Part shown: one piece after another, positions 45,301 through 54,500 of the stretch
Numbering within the stretch: position 1 is the first letter of the stretch
Layout of the letters: every line of letters starts with the position of its first letter
Assembly: GCA_963971575.1 (NCBI GenBank)
Contig: OZ020611.1
Coordinates: forward strand, 243,126,654 to 243,190,653
Source: Liopterus haemorrhoidalis
Taxonomy: Eukaryota; Arthropoda; Insecta; Coleoptera; Dytiscidae
DNA: 64,000 nucleotides
Direction: 5' to 3'
The notes under the pieces: generated by a model
Told to the model about the DNA's origin: nothing
What the model saw: the letters and a program-made list of their open reading frames with translations, nothing else
The model's database searches: none
Made by a program: the position numbers and the translations under genes

Positions 45301-48300
45301 AGTGTGAATTTACATAAACTGACATTTTAAACAGATAAGCTATAGTCTGTTTCTTTAATTTAAAGCGGAACTAGATTTGGAAAACTAGTAACTTTCAACA
45401 TTGAAATGAGGCTTTTGATCAATTTGTTTAATACTTCAATCGTTAAAAAGTGAGCTGGCTTATAAAAATAAAAATTCCATTTAGTTCCGCTTAAACTAAA
45501 GATGAAGCTGTAGAGCGATCAGCTGGTGGTAGGTAGGATGTTAAATTAAACAGTGTATTTGTTTCGACTAGTTTCGTGGGTTAACACCACACATCATCAG
45601 GATATACAGTCTGTTCCAAACGGTTAAGCGGAACTAAATGGGAATTTAGTTCTTTTAGGTTGTCACGAGAGGGACCTTGCTTGGGTTATTTCATTTTTTA
45701 CGTTGGGATGTCAAAATTTAAAATTCCAACAATGAAACCATGGAAACGACATGACATATGTCAAAATTAAATATTTTTTTTAGATATTTTAATGACAAAA
45801 AAATAAATAAATGGGAAATTTGTATTAAGAATGACACAAAAAATCAAAATATAAAGAAAATGACATTTTAAAATGATATTAACCTTAACCAAAAAATGTT
45901 TATTGTAAGTATGATTTACAAAGCTTAAACAAAACGGCCGAAAGGCACGATTTAAACGATGAAAGTAACTAGATTGTAAAATCTAGTTCCGCCTAACCGT
46001 TTGGAACAGACTGTATTTCTACAATTTCAAGAAATACAAGTTTGACAAATATTTAACAGAGAGAATGATTTTTTTTTTAAAATATTTTAACTCTCTGTTA
46101 AATATTTGTCAAACTTGTATTTCTTGAAATTGTAGAAATATATCCTGATGATGTGACATAAAAAACAGTTTTGCATTTTTTTTTAATTTGAAGGCTTAAA
46201 AAAAATCATAAATGTATGTAGCGCGCGAAAACCACGTGTGACGTCATACCCTACATAAATGTACTGCGTACATCCTACCCAGTGTACAGCGTACAGCCAA
46301 CACAGTCTGTCGTGAACTTATTTGCTTGTATAACTTTTATAGATTGTATAAAGTTAGAGTGATTTTAATTAAAATAAAGTTTAATTCTATAAAAACAATT
46401 TATACATGTTTACCGACTTAAATTTTATATTAAAATATATAACCTATATTGCAGTATTTCAATTATGTCTCTAACGTTTTGTAACTTCAAATTAACAAGG
46501 TAGTAAAATTCTAAAATCTAAATTACATAATTATTTATATTTTACAGAGTTGCAGCGTTTATTGTTTACGTAAAGCTATAGAATACATAAATGGTTTATT
46601 TACAAGTCTGTTTTAACACCACGTATTTCTTCAGCACTGTAGCATTCATTATTTTTCATATATTATATGAGCATAAAAGCATCAATGTTGGGTAAATTAT
46701 CACTCTGAGCCCAAAATCTTCATCTACCATTTTAATAATAAATGCGTGAAAAATTGTTTAAAAACAAATACAAAACTCTCGAACAATACAATATACACAC
46801 GTAAAGATTATGTTGTAGTCTGGGCTGTCTGGGGTTTGACGTCATGCTCATTCGTATTTACTCGGCAACCTTCGCGCTTTGGTCGGCTTATTTCAAATTT
46901 ACAATATTTTAATTAAAAAATTTGGCTGTAATATTAATTAAAATGTGATTTTTGTTTTGTTAGGTGACATAACTAACATTAACATATCAAAAAAATGTAG
47001 TTTTAAGGAAATATAAATTTTATGCCTATCCCCTATTGCCAAACAATGAGGCACAAATATGGCGGTTGGCTTCTTCAAAGGTTTAAGCTATATTTGGTAA
47101 CTTAAGGCAACACAAATCTGACTTGATCTCCAAAAAATCAATTCATATTTAGTTTGCTACAGTTAAAAACTCTGGAGAAAATAAAAATTTGAATATATAC
47201 TTACAATTAGTCCATTCCATAGTAATTCTCTAGTCAAGTACTTATTACTTTGTTCTCTAGGCACAATTTGTACAGTATAAACTTGATTTAAATCCAGTAA
47301 CCTATCCAAAAGTCTTGGATATTGTCCAGTTTTCAAAAAAATACTCAGATTTATGAAGTGTAGTATCCTATACAAGCCATCAATTAAATCCAAAATTTTA
47401 TTTATCCCATGTGAAGGTTTCCATAATGCAAATTTCTCTCTAAAATAACTCGAACACGATAGTAGAATGTATAAAATCTTTTTATAATCGGTGAGATTAT
47501 CGTATTTTATCAGCAATAATTGTTGTCCAAATGTTGCATTATTTTTCCAGATTGAATTTGTTTGAATTAGTAAATTAATGATGAGGTCTATTTCTGGTTC
47601 AAATGGAACGGTTAAACCTGGCTGTAACAAAAAACAAATTGTTGTGGAATGTAAATTTTCACATTTAAGAATTTCGTATATGTTTAGTAAGTGAAAGAAA
47701 TCAACAGAGTATTGGATGTCTGAGATAATATATTAGTCATAAACGCATCAAAATTAACTTTTTTTATTATTAAAGCTTTTTTCAGCACTTATAATATTAC
47801 AATCTAGTCTTAATAAAATTATAAGCAAATTTTTTCTATCCTAAATTACTAAGGGCCAGTCTTTCCACCTTCAGGTAAAGTGGCTGGTAACGTTATCTGA
47901 CGGATAAAAACAATAAAGCGTCTCTCCACCTTCAGATAAAGTTATTCCTACGAATAAACTATGCTATCTGGCAGATAAGTTATTCGGTAGTCAAAGTAGC
48001 GAATAAGTAACAAATAAGTGCTGTCACTGTCAAAAAGTTACAAATTAATGCCTCATTTTCATGCGGGTGCTGGAAGTGTGGAACAAAAAATTCAACCAAT
48101 AGGATCGCTTTATTTTGAAAAAACCGGTACCATGGTATCGTAGGCGCGGTGTTACAAGCGCGGTGTCGCAAGTTCAGAAATCTCAACTCTAGCGCCGGCC
48201 GCACCGTCGAAACCATAGAAACAGATATATTTTGTCGCAATAAGTCTAAATATGCATAAAAAAGAGCTAGACGTCTCCTTCGATTTGACGACATATTAAA

Positions 48301-51155
48301 TGAAATTGAATAACCGTTTACTCCAAACACTTGTATAAACTTTTAGGTTAAATTTGGGTTATATACAAATGTTGTCAAAACCGAAAACGCGCCCTTATCA
48401 CGCCTCCAACCCCACCATGAAATTCGAACTTGTAAATATAACACCACGCCTCTCACCCCTGTCACGCCTTTGACACTACCATGAAAATGAGGCATTATGC
48501 CTCATTTTCATGCGGGTGTTGGAAGTGTGGAACAAAAAAATCAACCAATAGGATCGCTTTATTTTGAAAAAACCCGTACCATGGTATCGTAGGCGCGCTG
48601 TTACAAGCGCGGTGTCGCAAGTTCAGAAATTTCAACTCTAGAGCCGGCCGCACCGGCGAAACAGATATATTTTTTCGGAATGGTGAGATCTTTAGCGAGA
48701 AACTTATATTAATTACCTAAAAAAAAAAAAAATTAAAAAAACGTAAATTGATGTAGCGAAATAGCGACTTTTACAATGTTGTCGGCAGTCATAAAGTTTA
48801 TTATTATGGATTCAGTTTAAAATATCTGGTCTGCAGAAATGTCATGCAGTGGGTATACTAATAATACACCCCCAAGTAGGGGCCAACAGAATCTTCATTC
48901 TAAACTGTGATGTCAAATTTATTTCAGTAAAAAAGATTGTGTATTAAATTCTTTTCTTGTAATTGAAGTAACTGTCTGTGTACTTTGTGTCTCATTTCTT
49001 GCAACAAGTTAAAATAGTCACCCTGTTGCCGTCTGTTTTTATATATAGGGCGTACCCACCATTGCTTTTCTTCATATCGCATTAAGTCTAAATATGCATA
49101 AAAAAGAGCTAGACGTCTCCTTCGATTTGACGACATAATTAATGAAATTGAATAACCGTTTACTCCAAACACTTGTATAAACTTTTAGGTTAAATTTGGG
49201 TTATATACAAATGTCAAAACCGAAAACGCGCCCTTATCATGCCTCCAACCCCACCATGAAATTCGAACTTGTAAATATAACACCACGCCTCTCACCCCTG
49301 TCACGCCTTTGACACTACCATGAAAATGAGGCATAAATGATTTCTTGGAACAGTAAATTGCAAAATGCACTTGAAAAAATATTATTTGTTTGAATTTTAT
49401 TAATTGTAGAAATAATGCCTTAACTCCAAAATAACAGTGCACCAGTCCACGGTGAGGAAAAATATAAAAAAGAATCTCGTGCAATATCCAGCTTATGTCT
49501 GATTTCATTTATATGCCTTGTACGGAAAATTAAATACACAAATTTCAACGAGTATTTTACGAAATTGCCCGCTATCCACGAGTGGTTGCAGCCTGGGATG
49601 AAATGTTAGTGAAACTGCTTTCTTCTGTGAAAAAAAGGCTCAAGTAAACTGTGTCGAGAAGGATATTTTATTTTAAACGTTAGCCGGGATCCACTCCTTA
49701 CAATACAATGTTTAATAATTCTAATATTCGCTTCGAATTTGAGCAATAAGATTATAATTGGTATAGTAGCAACTGCAGTATTACGCAACTTTAACGTTAC
49801 AATAGTGGATATCACCACCCACAAAAGATCAGTACTGTGTCGGTGACGTACCTGAAGAAACTGATTACTCAGAAGAAATAAAAATTAAAGAATACTCCGT
49901 GATTTAATTTCGTACTTATTTTGTAGGGCCGGTCCTAGCATAATTCCCTGAGGAACTCCCGCTTTAATTTCTTTAATAACAATAATTAAAAATCTTTTTT
50001 CGTTCATTAGTCTAGGTTAGCGTTTCTCAACCAGGGTTCCCAGGAACCTTGGGGTTCCGCGAGAAATAGTGATGAATACGCTATGTAATATCATAATGTA
50101 AATGCATTTGTAAGTCATTTTTATGGTTTTGTTGGTATGACCAAAAAAACCCTTATAATGTCATTCATGTGTCTGTCTGTACGGTAGAAATTGTGGCCAA
50201 ACGGTTGAACATTTGAAATTTGTACAACTCTTTGAACCACATATAGGAAAACTATGGAGAATCAAAACAATCACATCACTAGATAAACATAAACAAATAA
50301 AAAAATAAAAACAAAATATATTTAATGAAAAAAATAATTATATATGTTTTTAAATTTTCTGAGGTATCAACTTATATCTCTTGATACGTGAATAAAAACC
50401 AAATTTTTATTTTAGAAAAATCATTTTTTTTGTGGTAATTCGCCAAAAATATGTCTAAAATCTTTTGTCCCCCACTCTACTTCCTAGAGGACATGATCTA
50501 AAAATAAAAAAAAAATCTCAATATTGTACAATGATGGAAACCAGAATAGTTCAATATTGCTACAAAAAAGTCCGCGAAGGCATACATTCCAAATCAATAT
50601 ATTACAACAAGGATTTATATGTTTTCTTTTCTGGCGAAAATTATAACATTCAGTTTGCTATTGAATACAAGATTTATTTTCTTTTTTTATGAACATGCAG
50701 TTTTTTTTTTTATATTTTTGAACCATTTTTAGGCATGATAATCCCAATTCTGGGAAAATAGTGGGTTTCGTTTTGTTAGTTTTATTAAGGGCAGTATTTA
50801 TTCTTGGTTAAATATATTAACCTACTCCGATAAAGACCCGGTCAAAGTACGCTATTAATTTTTTAGTACCAAAGCTGCGGGAACCCTGCTAGTACAGAAT
50901 AAATAACTCGGCTTCTGGAGTACGGTTCCGTTAACTTCTAAATGAGCCTCGCTCACTTACTAGATACATACGAAACCCTGAAAGCTGTGAAAACTAACTC
51001 TTCATATCATTTTTTTTATATGTAATACGTTGAATATTAATAAGACTTACGGATAAATATTTTGTAGCGCTTTCTATAGTCCTTTTAAATATTTTTAAAA
51101 TTTCTTCATCTAAAATAACAGCATCTATCTGACGAATTCTTAACAATTTACTCAT
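41978..51155 (-). CDS. PEX2: Peroxisome biogenesis factor 2 (RING E3 ligase subunit)
   Basis: Forms the peroxisomal membrane ubiquitin ligase with PEX10 and PEX12 that ubiquitinates the import receptor PEX5 for recycling. Four coding exons (51155-51051, 47621-47205, 45261-45043, 42058-41978), all in phase 0, give 273 residues, close to other PEX2 proteins (~280-305). The start MSKLLRIRQIDAVILDEEI matches the family N-terminus. The Pex2_Pex12 domain has WKNNATFGQQLLLIKYDN, FLKTGQYPRLLDRLLDLN and LTRELLWNGLI, then a hydrophobic ELFVFILPLIN. The RING is complete: C222-x2-C225, C237, H239, C242-x2-C245, C258-x2-C261. Introns of 3.4, 1.9 and 3.0 kb hold many transposons but no coding exon is damaged. 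Divergent neighbour: MEAF6. Confidence 0.95.
42332..43684 (-). pseudogene. mariner-type transposase, broken by a hAT and frameshifts
   Basis: The original start at 43684 codes MYID; an 8-bp duplicated hAT insertion (43379-43672) follows, then EEKIMMVTWYNSQMSLREV and a double HTH region with NPSTISRLVNKFHREG and GVSIGSVFNFLKK. Frameshifts lie near 42985 and 42955. The DDE core is otherwise present: FTDEATF, WFQHDGAQVHY and WPARSPDLAPKDFFYWG. Counting from the second Asp to the Asp of PKD gives 41 residues between. An in-frame TAA sits after DVAEL; the frame then continues to a natural end at 42332. Inactive. Confidence 0.85.
43379..43672. mobile_element. hAT MITE nested in the mariner
   Basis: 294 bp, CAGCGGTGGGAAAACC to GCCCAGGCCTG, flanked by ATCTATAT (43371-43378, 43673-43680). 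It supplies a false start to the downstream ORF (the MARGQIF... segment is hAT sequence read through). Confidence 0.88.
43833..44523. other. No gene seen; host of the SINE insertion
   Basis: PEX2 intron sequence. A plus-strand ORF at 43728-44096 starts inside the mariner TIR and has no recognisable domain. The right part (44460-44523) belongs to a repeat that resumes at 44687 with a CAGACGGACAGA run. Confidence 0.45.
44524..44675 (+). mobile_element. tRNA-derived SINE with 11-bp target duplication
   Basis: 152 bp. A tRNA-like head with box A (TAGCGTAGTGGTAACACATG) and box B (GGGTTCGAATCCCG), closing with GAGGCATGG that pairs with the TGCC start; a short body; then an A-run. Flanked by AAGTTTCATAA at 44513-44523 and 44676-44686. 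The intact duplication points to recent LINE-mediated insertion. Confidence 0.92.
44700..44795 (+). repeat. (GACAGACG)n microsatellite
   Basis: Variable CAGACGGACAGA units right after the sequence interrupted by the SINE. Confidence 0.9.
45043..45261 (-). CDS. PEX2: PEX2 coding exon 3
   Basis: ATTTTTCAG acceptor; ELFVFILPLINYHK continues the membrane domain; then CPHCNESPIKAHHMGCAHVF and CYVCLK up to a GTATGG donor. Holds six of the eight RING ligands. Confidence 0.95.
45343..45510. mobile_element. Short diverged family-A relative
   Basis: 168 bp; TAGTCTGTTTCTTTAATTTA at the left, AGTTCCGCTTAAACTAAAGA near the right, TA flanks. Internally deleted version of the MITE. Confidence 0.6.
45588..46155. 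repeat. Palindrome split by MITE A5
   Basis: The arm CACATCATCAGGATATA (45590-45606) continues after the MITE as TTTCTACAATTTCAAGAAAT (46016) to ACAGAGAG. The right arm (CTCTCTGTTAAATATTTGTC ... CCTGATGATGTG, to 46155) is the complement. Removing A5 and one TA restores a contiguous arm. Confidence 0.85.
45607..46013. mobile_element. Family-A MITE, copy A5
   Basis: 407 bp, CAGTCTGTTCCAAACGGTTA to GTTTGGAACAGACTG, flanked by TA (45605-45606, 46014-46015). Confidence 0.9.
46318..47038 (-). repeat. Inverted partner of the 35.5-kb repeat
   Basis: Minus-strand copy of 35488-36224 in PEX2 intron 2, including the NLPNIDA-coding start near 46730 and a further piece coding YSAEEIRGVKTDL. Ends CAATAGGGGATAGGC. 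Confidence 0.75.
47205..47621 (-). CDS. PEX2: PEX2 coding exon 2
   Basis: TTTTTTGTTACAG acceptor, GTAAGT donor, 139 codons. Codes most of the Pex2_Pex12 domain: PGLTVPFEPEIDLI, IWKNNATFGQQLLLIKY, LHFINLSIFLKTGQYPRLLD, YLTRELLWNGLI. Several hydrophobic helices fit a multi-pass membrane protein. Confidence 0.95.
47632..47790. repeat. Diverged R3 repeat next to an exon
   Basis: Resembles 7215-7395 (GTATTGGATGTCTG, AAAATTAACTTTTTTTATTA). It lies 11 bp upstream of PEX2 exon 2 and may supply its branch point and pyrimidine tract. Confidence 0.45.
48049..48494 (-). mobile_element. Harbinger deletion derivative, first of an abutting pair
   Basis: 446 bp, TGCCTCATTTTCATG to CATGAAAATGAGGCA, with TAA at 48046-48048 and TTA at 48495-48497. 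Retains only the transposase start (RRRRLALFYAYLDL). Confidence 0.85.
48498..49333 (-). mobile_element. Harbinger element, second of the pair
   Basis: 836 bp with the same TIRs, TTA at 48495-48497 and TAA at 49334-49336. Carries a longer piece of transposase. Both copies share the long GGATCGCTTTATTTTGAAAA segment. Confidence 0.85.
48924..49172 (-). pseudogene. Harbinger transposase N-terminal exon
   Basis: RRRRLALFYAYLDLMRYEEK then WWVRPIYKNRRQQGDYFNLL and QEMRHK. The WWVRP...F-LLQE-R pattern is the N-terminal region of PIF/Harbinger nucleases. The following exons with the DDE core are absent. Confidence 0.78.
49337..49920. other. No gene seen
   Basis: PEX2 intron 1 sequence. Minus-strand ORFs here lack recognisable domains. 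Confidence 0.4.
49925..49995 (-). pseudogene. LINE reverse transcriptase shard
   Basis: Minus strand: IKEIKAGVPQGIMLGPALQ, the GVPQGS-LGP box of non-LTR reverse transcriptases. Only ~70 bp survive. Next to it, 50006-50050 has a hAT-like left end (CGTTTCTCAACCAGGGTTCC) without a partner. Confidence 0.6.
50130..50480 (-). repeat. Dispersed repeat R2, inverted
   Basis: GTGTCTGTCTGTACGGTAGA, AATTGTGGCCAAACGGTTGA and GAACCACATATAGGAAA, then the AAATCTTTTGTCCCCCACTC block seen in other R2 copies. Confidence 0.7.
50481..51050. other. No gene seen
   Basis: 5' part of PEX2 intron 1; nothing recognised beyond AT-rich sequence. Confidence 0.45.
51051..51155 (-). CDS. PEX2: PEX2 coding exon 1
   Basis: ATG at 51155-51153; MSKLLRIRQIDAVILDEEI then LKIFKRTIESATKYLS, ending on a codon boundary at a GTAAGT donor. 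The LRxxQxDAxxLDxEI pattern is the conserved PEX2 start. No ATG upstream in this frame. Confidence 0.92.
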
Positions 51156-51431
51156 TCTTAATGATTAAGTCATAAATAAATATTAAAACCACTTGTTTAG
51201 TTTATATTTAAGCGATATATAACAATTTACATATAGTTTTACAACTTAACCTCAACTTTTTTTATATTTACATTAAAAATTCATAAAATATTATTCTATC
51301 CACACTACCATTTATTTAAATACGTAAATATTTTACAATTACGACTGTAAATTATTTAATAATTAATAAAAATATAATGTTTTCATTTTACAATTTCATC
51401 AGTTGTAAACCGACCTTTAAACTTAAACAAA
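51156..51431. promoter_or_regulatory. Shared divergent promoter of PEX2 and MEAF6
   Basis: 276 bp separate the two start codons. TCAGTT at 51399-51404, about 30 bp upstream of the MEAF6 ATG, matches the arthropod initiator. The interval is AT-rich and shows no repeat, unlike the DNA around it. Bidirectional control is inferred from spacing. Confidence 0.75.
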
Positions 51432-51509
51432 ATGTCGTCCAAAACGAACACATCGTTAGATGCGAGAGCAGAATTAGCAGAATTAGTTAAAAGAAAAGCA
51501 GAAATAGCC
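51432..51509 (+). CDS. MEAF6: MEAF6 exon 1
   Basis: ATG in the context ACAAAATG; 26 codons, [20 protein letters not shown] then RKAEIA; GTAAGT donor. Confidence 0.93.
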
Positions 51510-54500
51510 GTAAGTAAACAATTTAAATAATTTTTACTATTTAAATAATGTATTTTATTGATCTAAGCATGATTATATAGTGGAAATACATCATTTTTCA
51601 ATTTCATTTGACAGTTGTAGTACCAACCGTTAAAAAATTAAACTAAAGCCTGGTTTACAATGTTTTAGGATACGCTGGCGAATTTAGAAAGACAAATTTA
51701 TGCTTTTGAAGGATCCTATTTAGAAGATACGCAATTATATGGAAATATTATAAGAGGATGGGATAGATATCTAACTAGTAATAAAAGTACAAATTCAAAA
51801 GCGGATAAGAGAAATAGAAAATTTAAGGAAGCAGAGAGATTATTTTCAAAATCTTCTATTACTTCAATGGCGGTAAGTTTTACTTAAAATATATCGTCTC
51901 TTTTCGAACTTGAAGCAGAGTTTAGAATTTTCTCTAATTTAAGCGAAACTAAACGGTGTTCTTATGTTGCCGCGAGAATCTAGCCAGCCTACAGGCTATT
52001 CCAAACGTTTAGGCGGAACTAAAGGGGAATTTCGTACTTTTAGGTTGTCACGAGAAGGGACCTTGCTTGGGTTATTTCATTTTTCAGGTTGGTATGTGAA
52101 AATTTAAAATTCCAACAGTGAAACCATGGAAACTAATGACATTTATTAAAAAATTTAATACATTTTTACGTATTTTGAAGACAAAAAAAAATAACTAAAT
52201 AAATGGGAATTTTTTATTAAATATGTCAAAAAATAAAAAAAATGCAATGAAAAGGACATTTTATAATGACAATAAATTTAATCTAGAATTTGCAATGTGA
52301 GTATGATTTACAAAGCTTAAACAAAATAACTAAAAGTACGAATTAATAGATAAAAATTACTAGATTTCAAAATCTAATTCAGCCTAAACGTTTGGAATAG
52401 CCTATAAGCTATTCCAAATTTGAAATCTATTAACTTTTATCGATTGAAACGGACTTTTGGCCATTTAGTTTAAACTTTGTAAATCATAAATACATTGAAC
52501 ATTTTTAGGATAGGGTGAAGAGTCATTATAAAATGTCATATTCGTTTCATTTTGATTTTTAGTGTCATTTTTAATACAAATATCTAATTTCTTAAATTTT
52601 TATCTCTCATTTTAAAATGTACTCCTATTTAATATTTTATTTTTTATAATAAATGTCACTTGAAACATGAAATATCCTCAGCAAACTTCTGTTTTCCTGA
52701 CAACTTAAAAAATTAAACTCTTGTTAGTTCCGTTTAAACCAAAGAAATAAACTATTTACAGCAAGAAGACATAAATTTCACCAAAAATTGATCATAAGTA
52801 TCCTTTTTCGTGTCGAAATTTCATAAGGCGATAGTGGCGCCGTTTCGGTAATTTTAGTTGCGTATAGACCATATTAGAATGACGTCACATACTGTGCTGC
52901 CATCTGACAACGATTTCCATCGGATATTTTTGCTAATTTAAAATACATATGTCATTACTTTTGTTCCCTTAATTTTATGAATATTTTTAATTTTGGTGCA
53001 AAAAATACATATAATCTGTCTCAATTTGTAATACGAAACTAGATCTGGTTACTTTAGTGACTGTTGTGGTGTAAATAGACTTTTGTAGAATCATGTCAAT
53101 TTGTAAATCTGGCTTTTAAATTATGGTTAAGTTTCATCATATTGAGGTTATTACTAAATTGATATGTCAAAATTGTGATTGACATGTCAAATATTTTGAA
53201 TGTATATATTAATATTTATTTCATCTAACTTTCGATTATTACTCGTATAATAGTAAAAAAATATTACGATTATCAATGAAATATCGTGATAAAATATAAA
53301 AAACAAAAATACATATTATACAGTCTGTTCTAAACGCTTAAGCGGAACTAGATTTTGCAATCTAGTTACTTTCATCGTTTAAATCGTGCCTTTCGGCCGT
53401 TTTGTTTAAGCTTTATAAATCATACTTACAATAAACATTTTTTTGTTAAGGTTAATATCATTTTAAAATGTCATTTTCTTTATATTTTGATTTTTTGTGT
53501 CATTCTTAATACAAATTTCCCATTTATTTATTTTTTTGTCATTAAAATATCTAAAAAAAATATTTAATTTTGACATACGTCATTCGTTTCCATGGTTTCA
53601 TTGTTGGAATTTTAAATTTTGACATCCCAACGTGAAAACTGAAATATCCTAAGCAAGGTCCCTTCTCGTGACAACCTAAAAAAACTAAATTCCCATTTAG
53701 TTCCGCTTAACCGTTTGGAACAGACTGTATAATAATAATTTATTATTTTATTCTGATGCCCTTAAAATCTAATTCTTGTTTTGCAAAATTTAATAACATA
53801 TTTAAACAAAAATATTCATTTTTTTAATGTAAATCCCAAATTTTTCTCTAAAAATCTTTTCGAAACATGTAGTCTGTGGTTCTATCTGTTTTCTTATTAT
53901 TACTTCTTCCCATGTTCGTAGGTCTTAAATTTTCTACACCTTCATTTAAAATTTTTCTTACTTCTCCTTCAGAAATCTAAAGAAATTGAAATGGGTAAAT
54001 TATTTTATATTTCACAACAAAAAGGACACCAAGATTTACTGAAAAAATATCTGCCACAAGGTCTATAATTTCGCTTCTTTTTAATTTTGTTCCATTTTTT
54101 TCTAAAAGTTTTCCATAAGCGTTATATATGTGTTTTTTTGTATATTTATCTAATTGTTGTCTCTTATGCATATTTTCTGATGTTATGTTCTTATTTTGGT
54201 TGTATAAAAATACTTTTTAATTAAAAAAATAAATTGACATATAATTTAATGTCAAATATGAATTGTCAAATGTTTTGAAAGGTGCCATTTCAGCAGTACC
54301 ACCCTAAGATGATATTTTAAATAGACAACATAAAAAATGAAATTTTCCTCTTACAGTCTGTTCCAAACGGTTAAGCGGAACTAGATTTTGCAATTTAGTT
54401 ACTTTCATCGTTTATATCGTGCCTTTCGGCCGTTTTGTTTAAGCTTTGTAAATCATACTTACAATAAACATTTTTTGGTTAAGGTTAATATCATTTTAAA

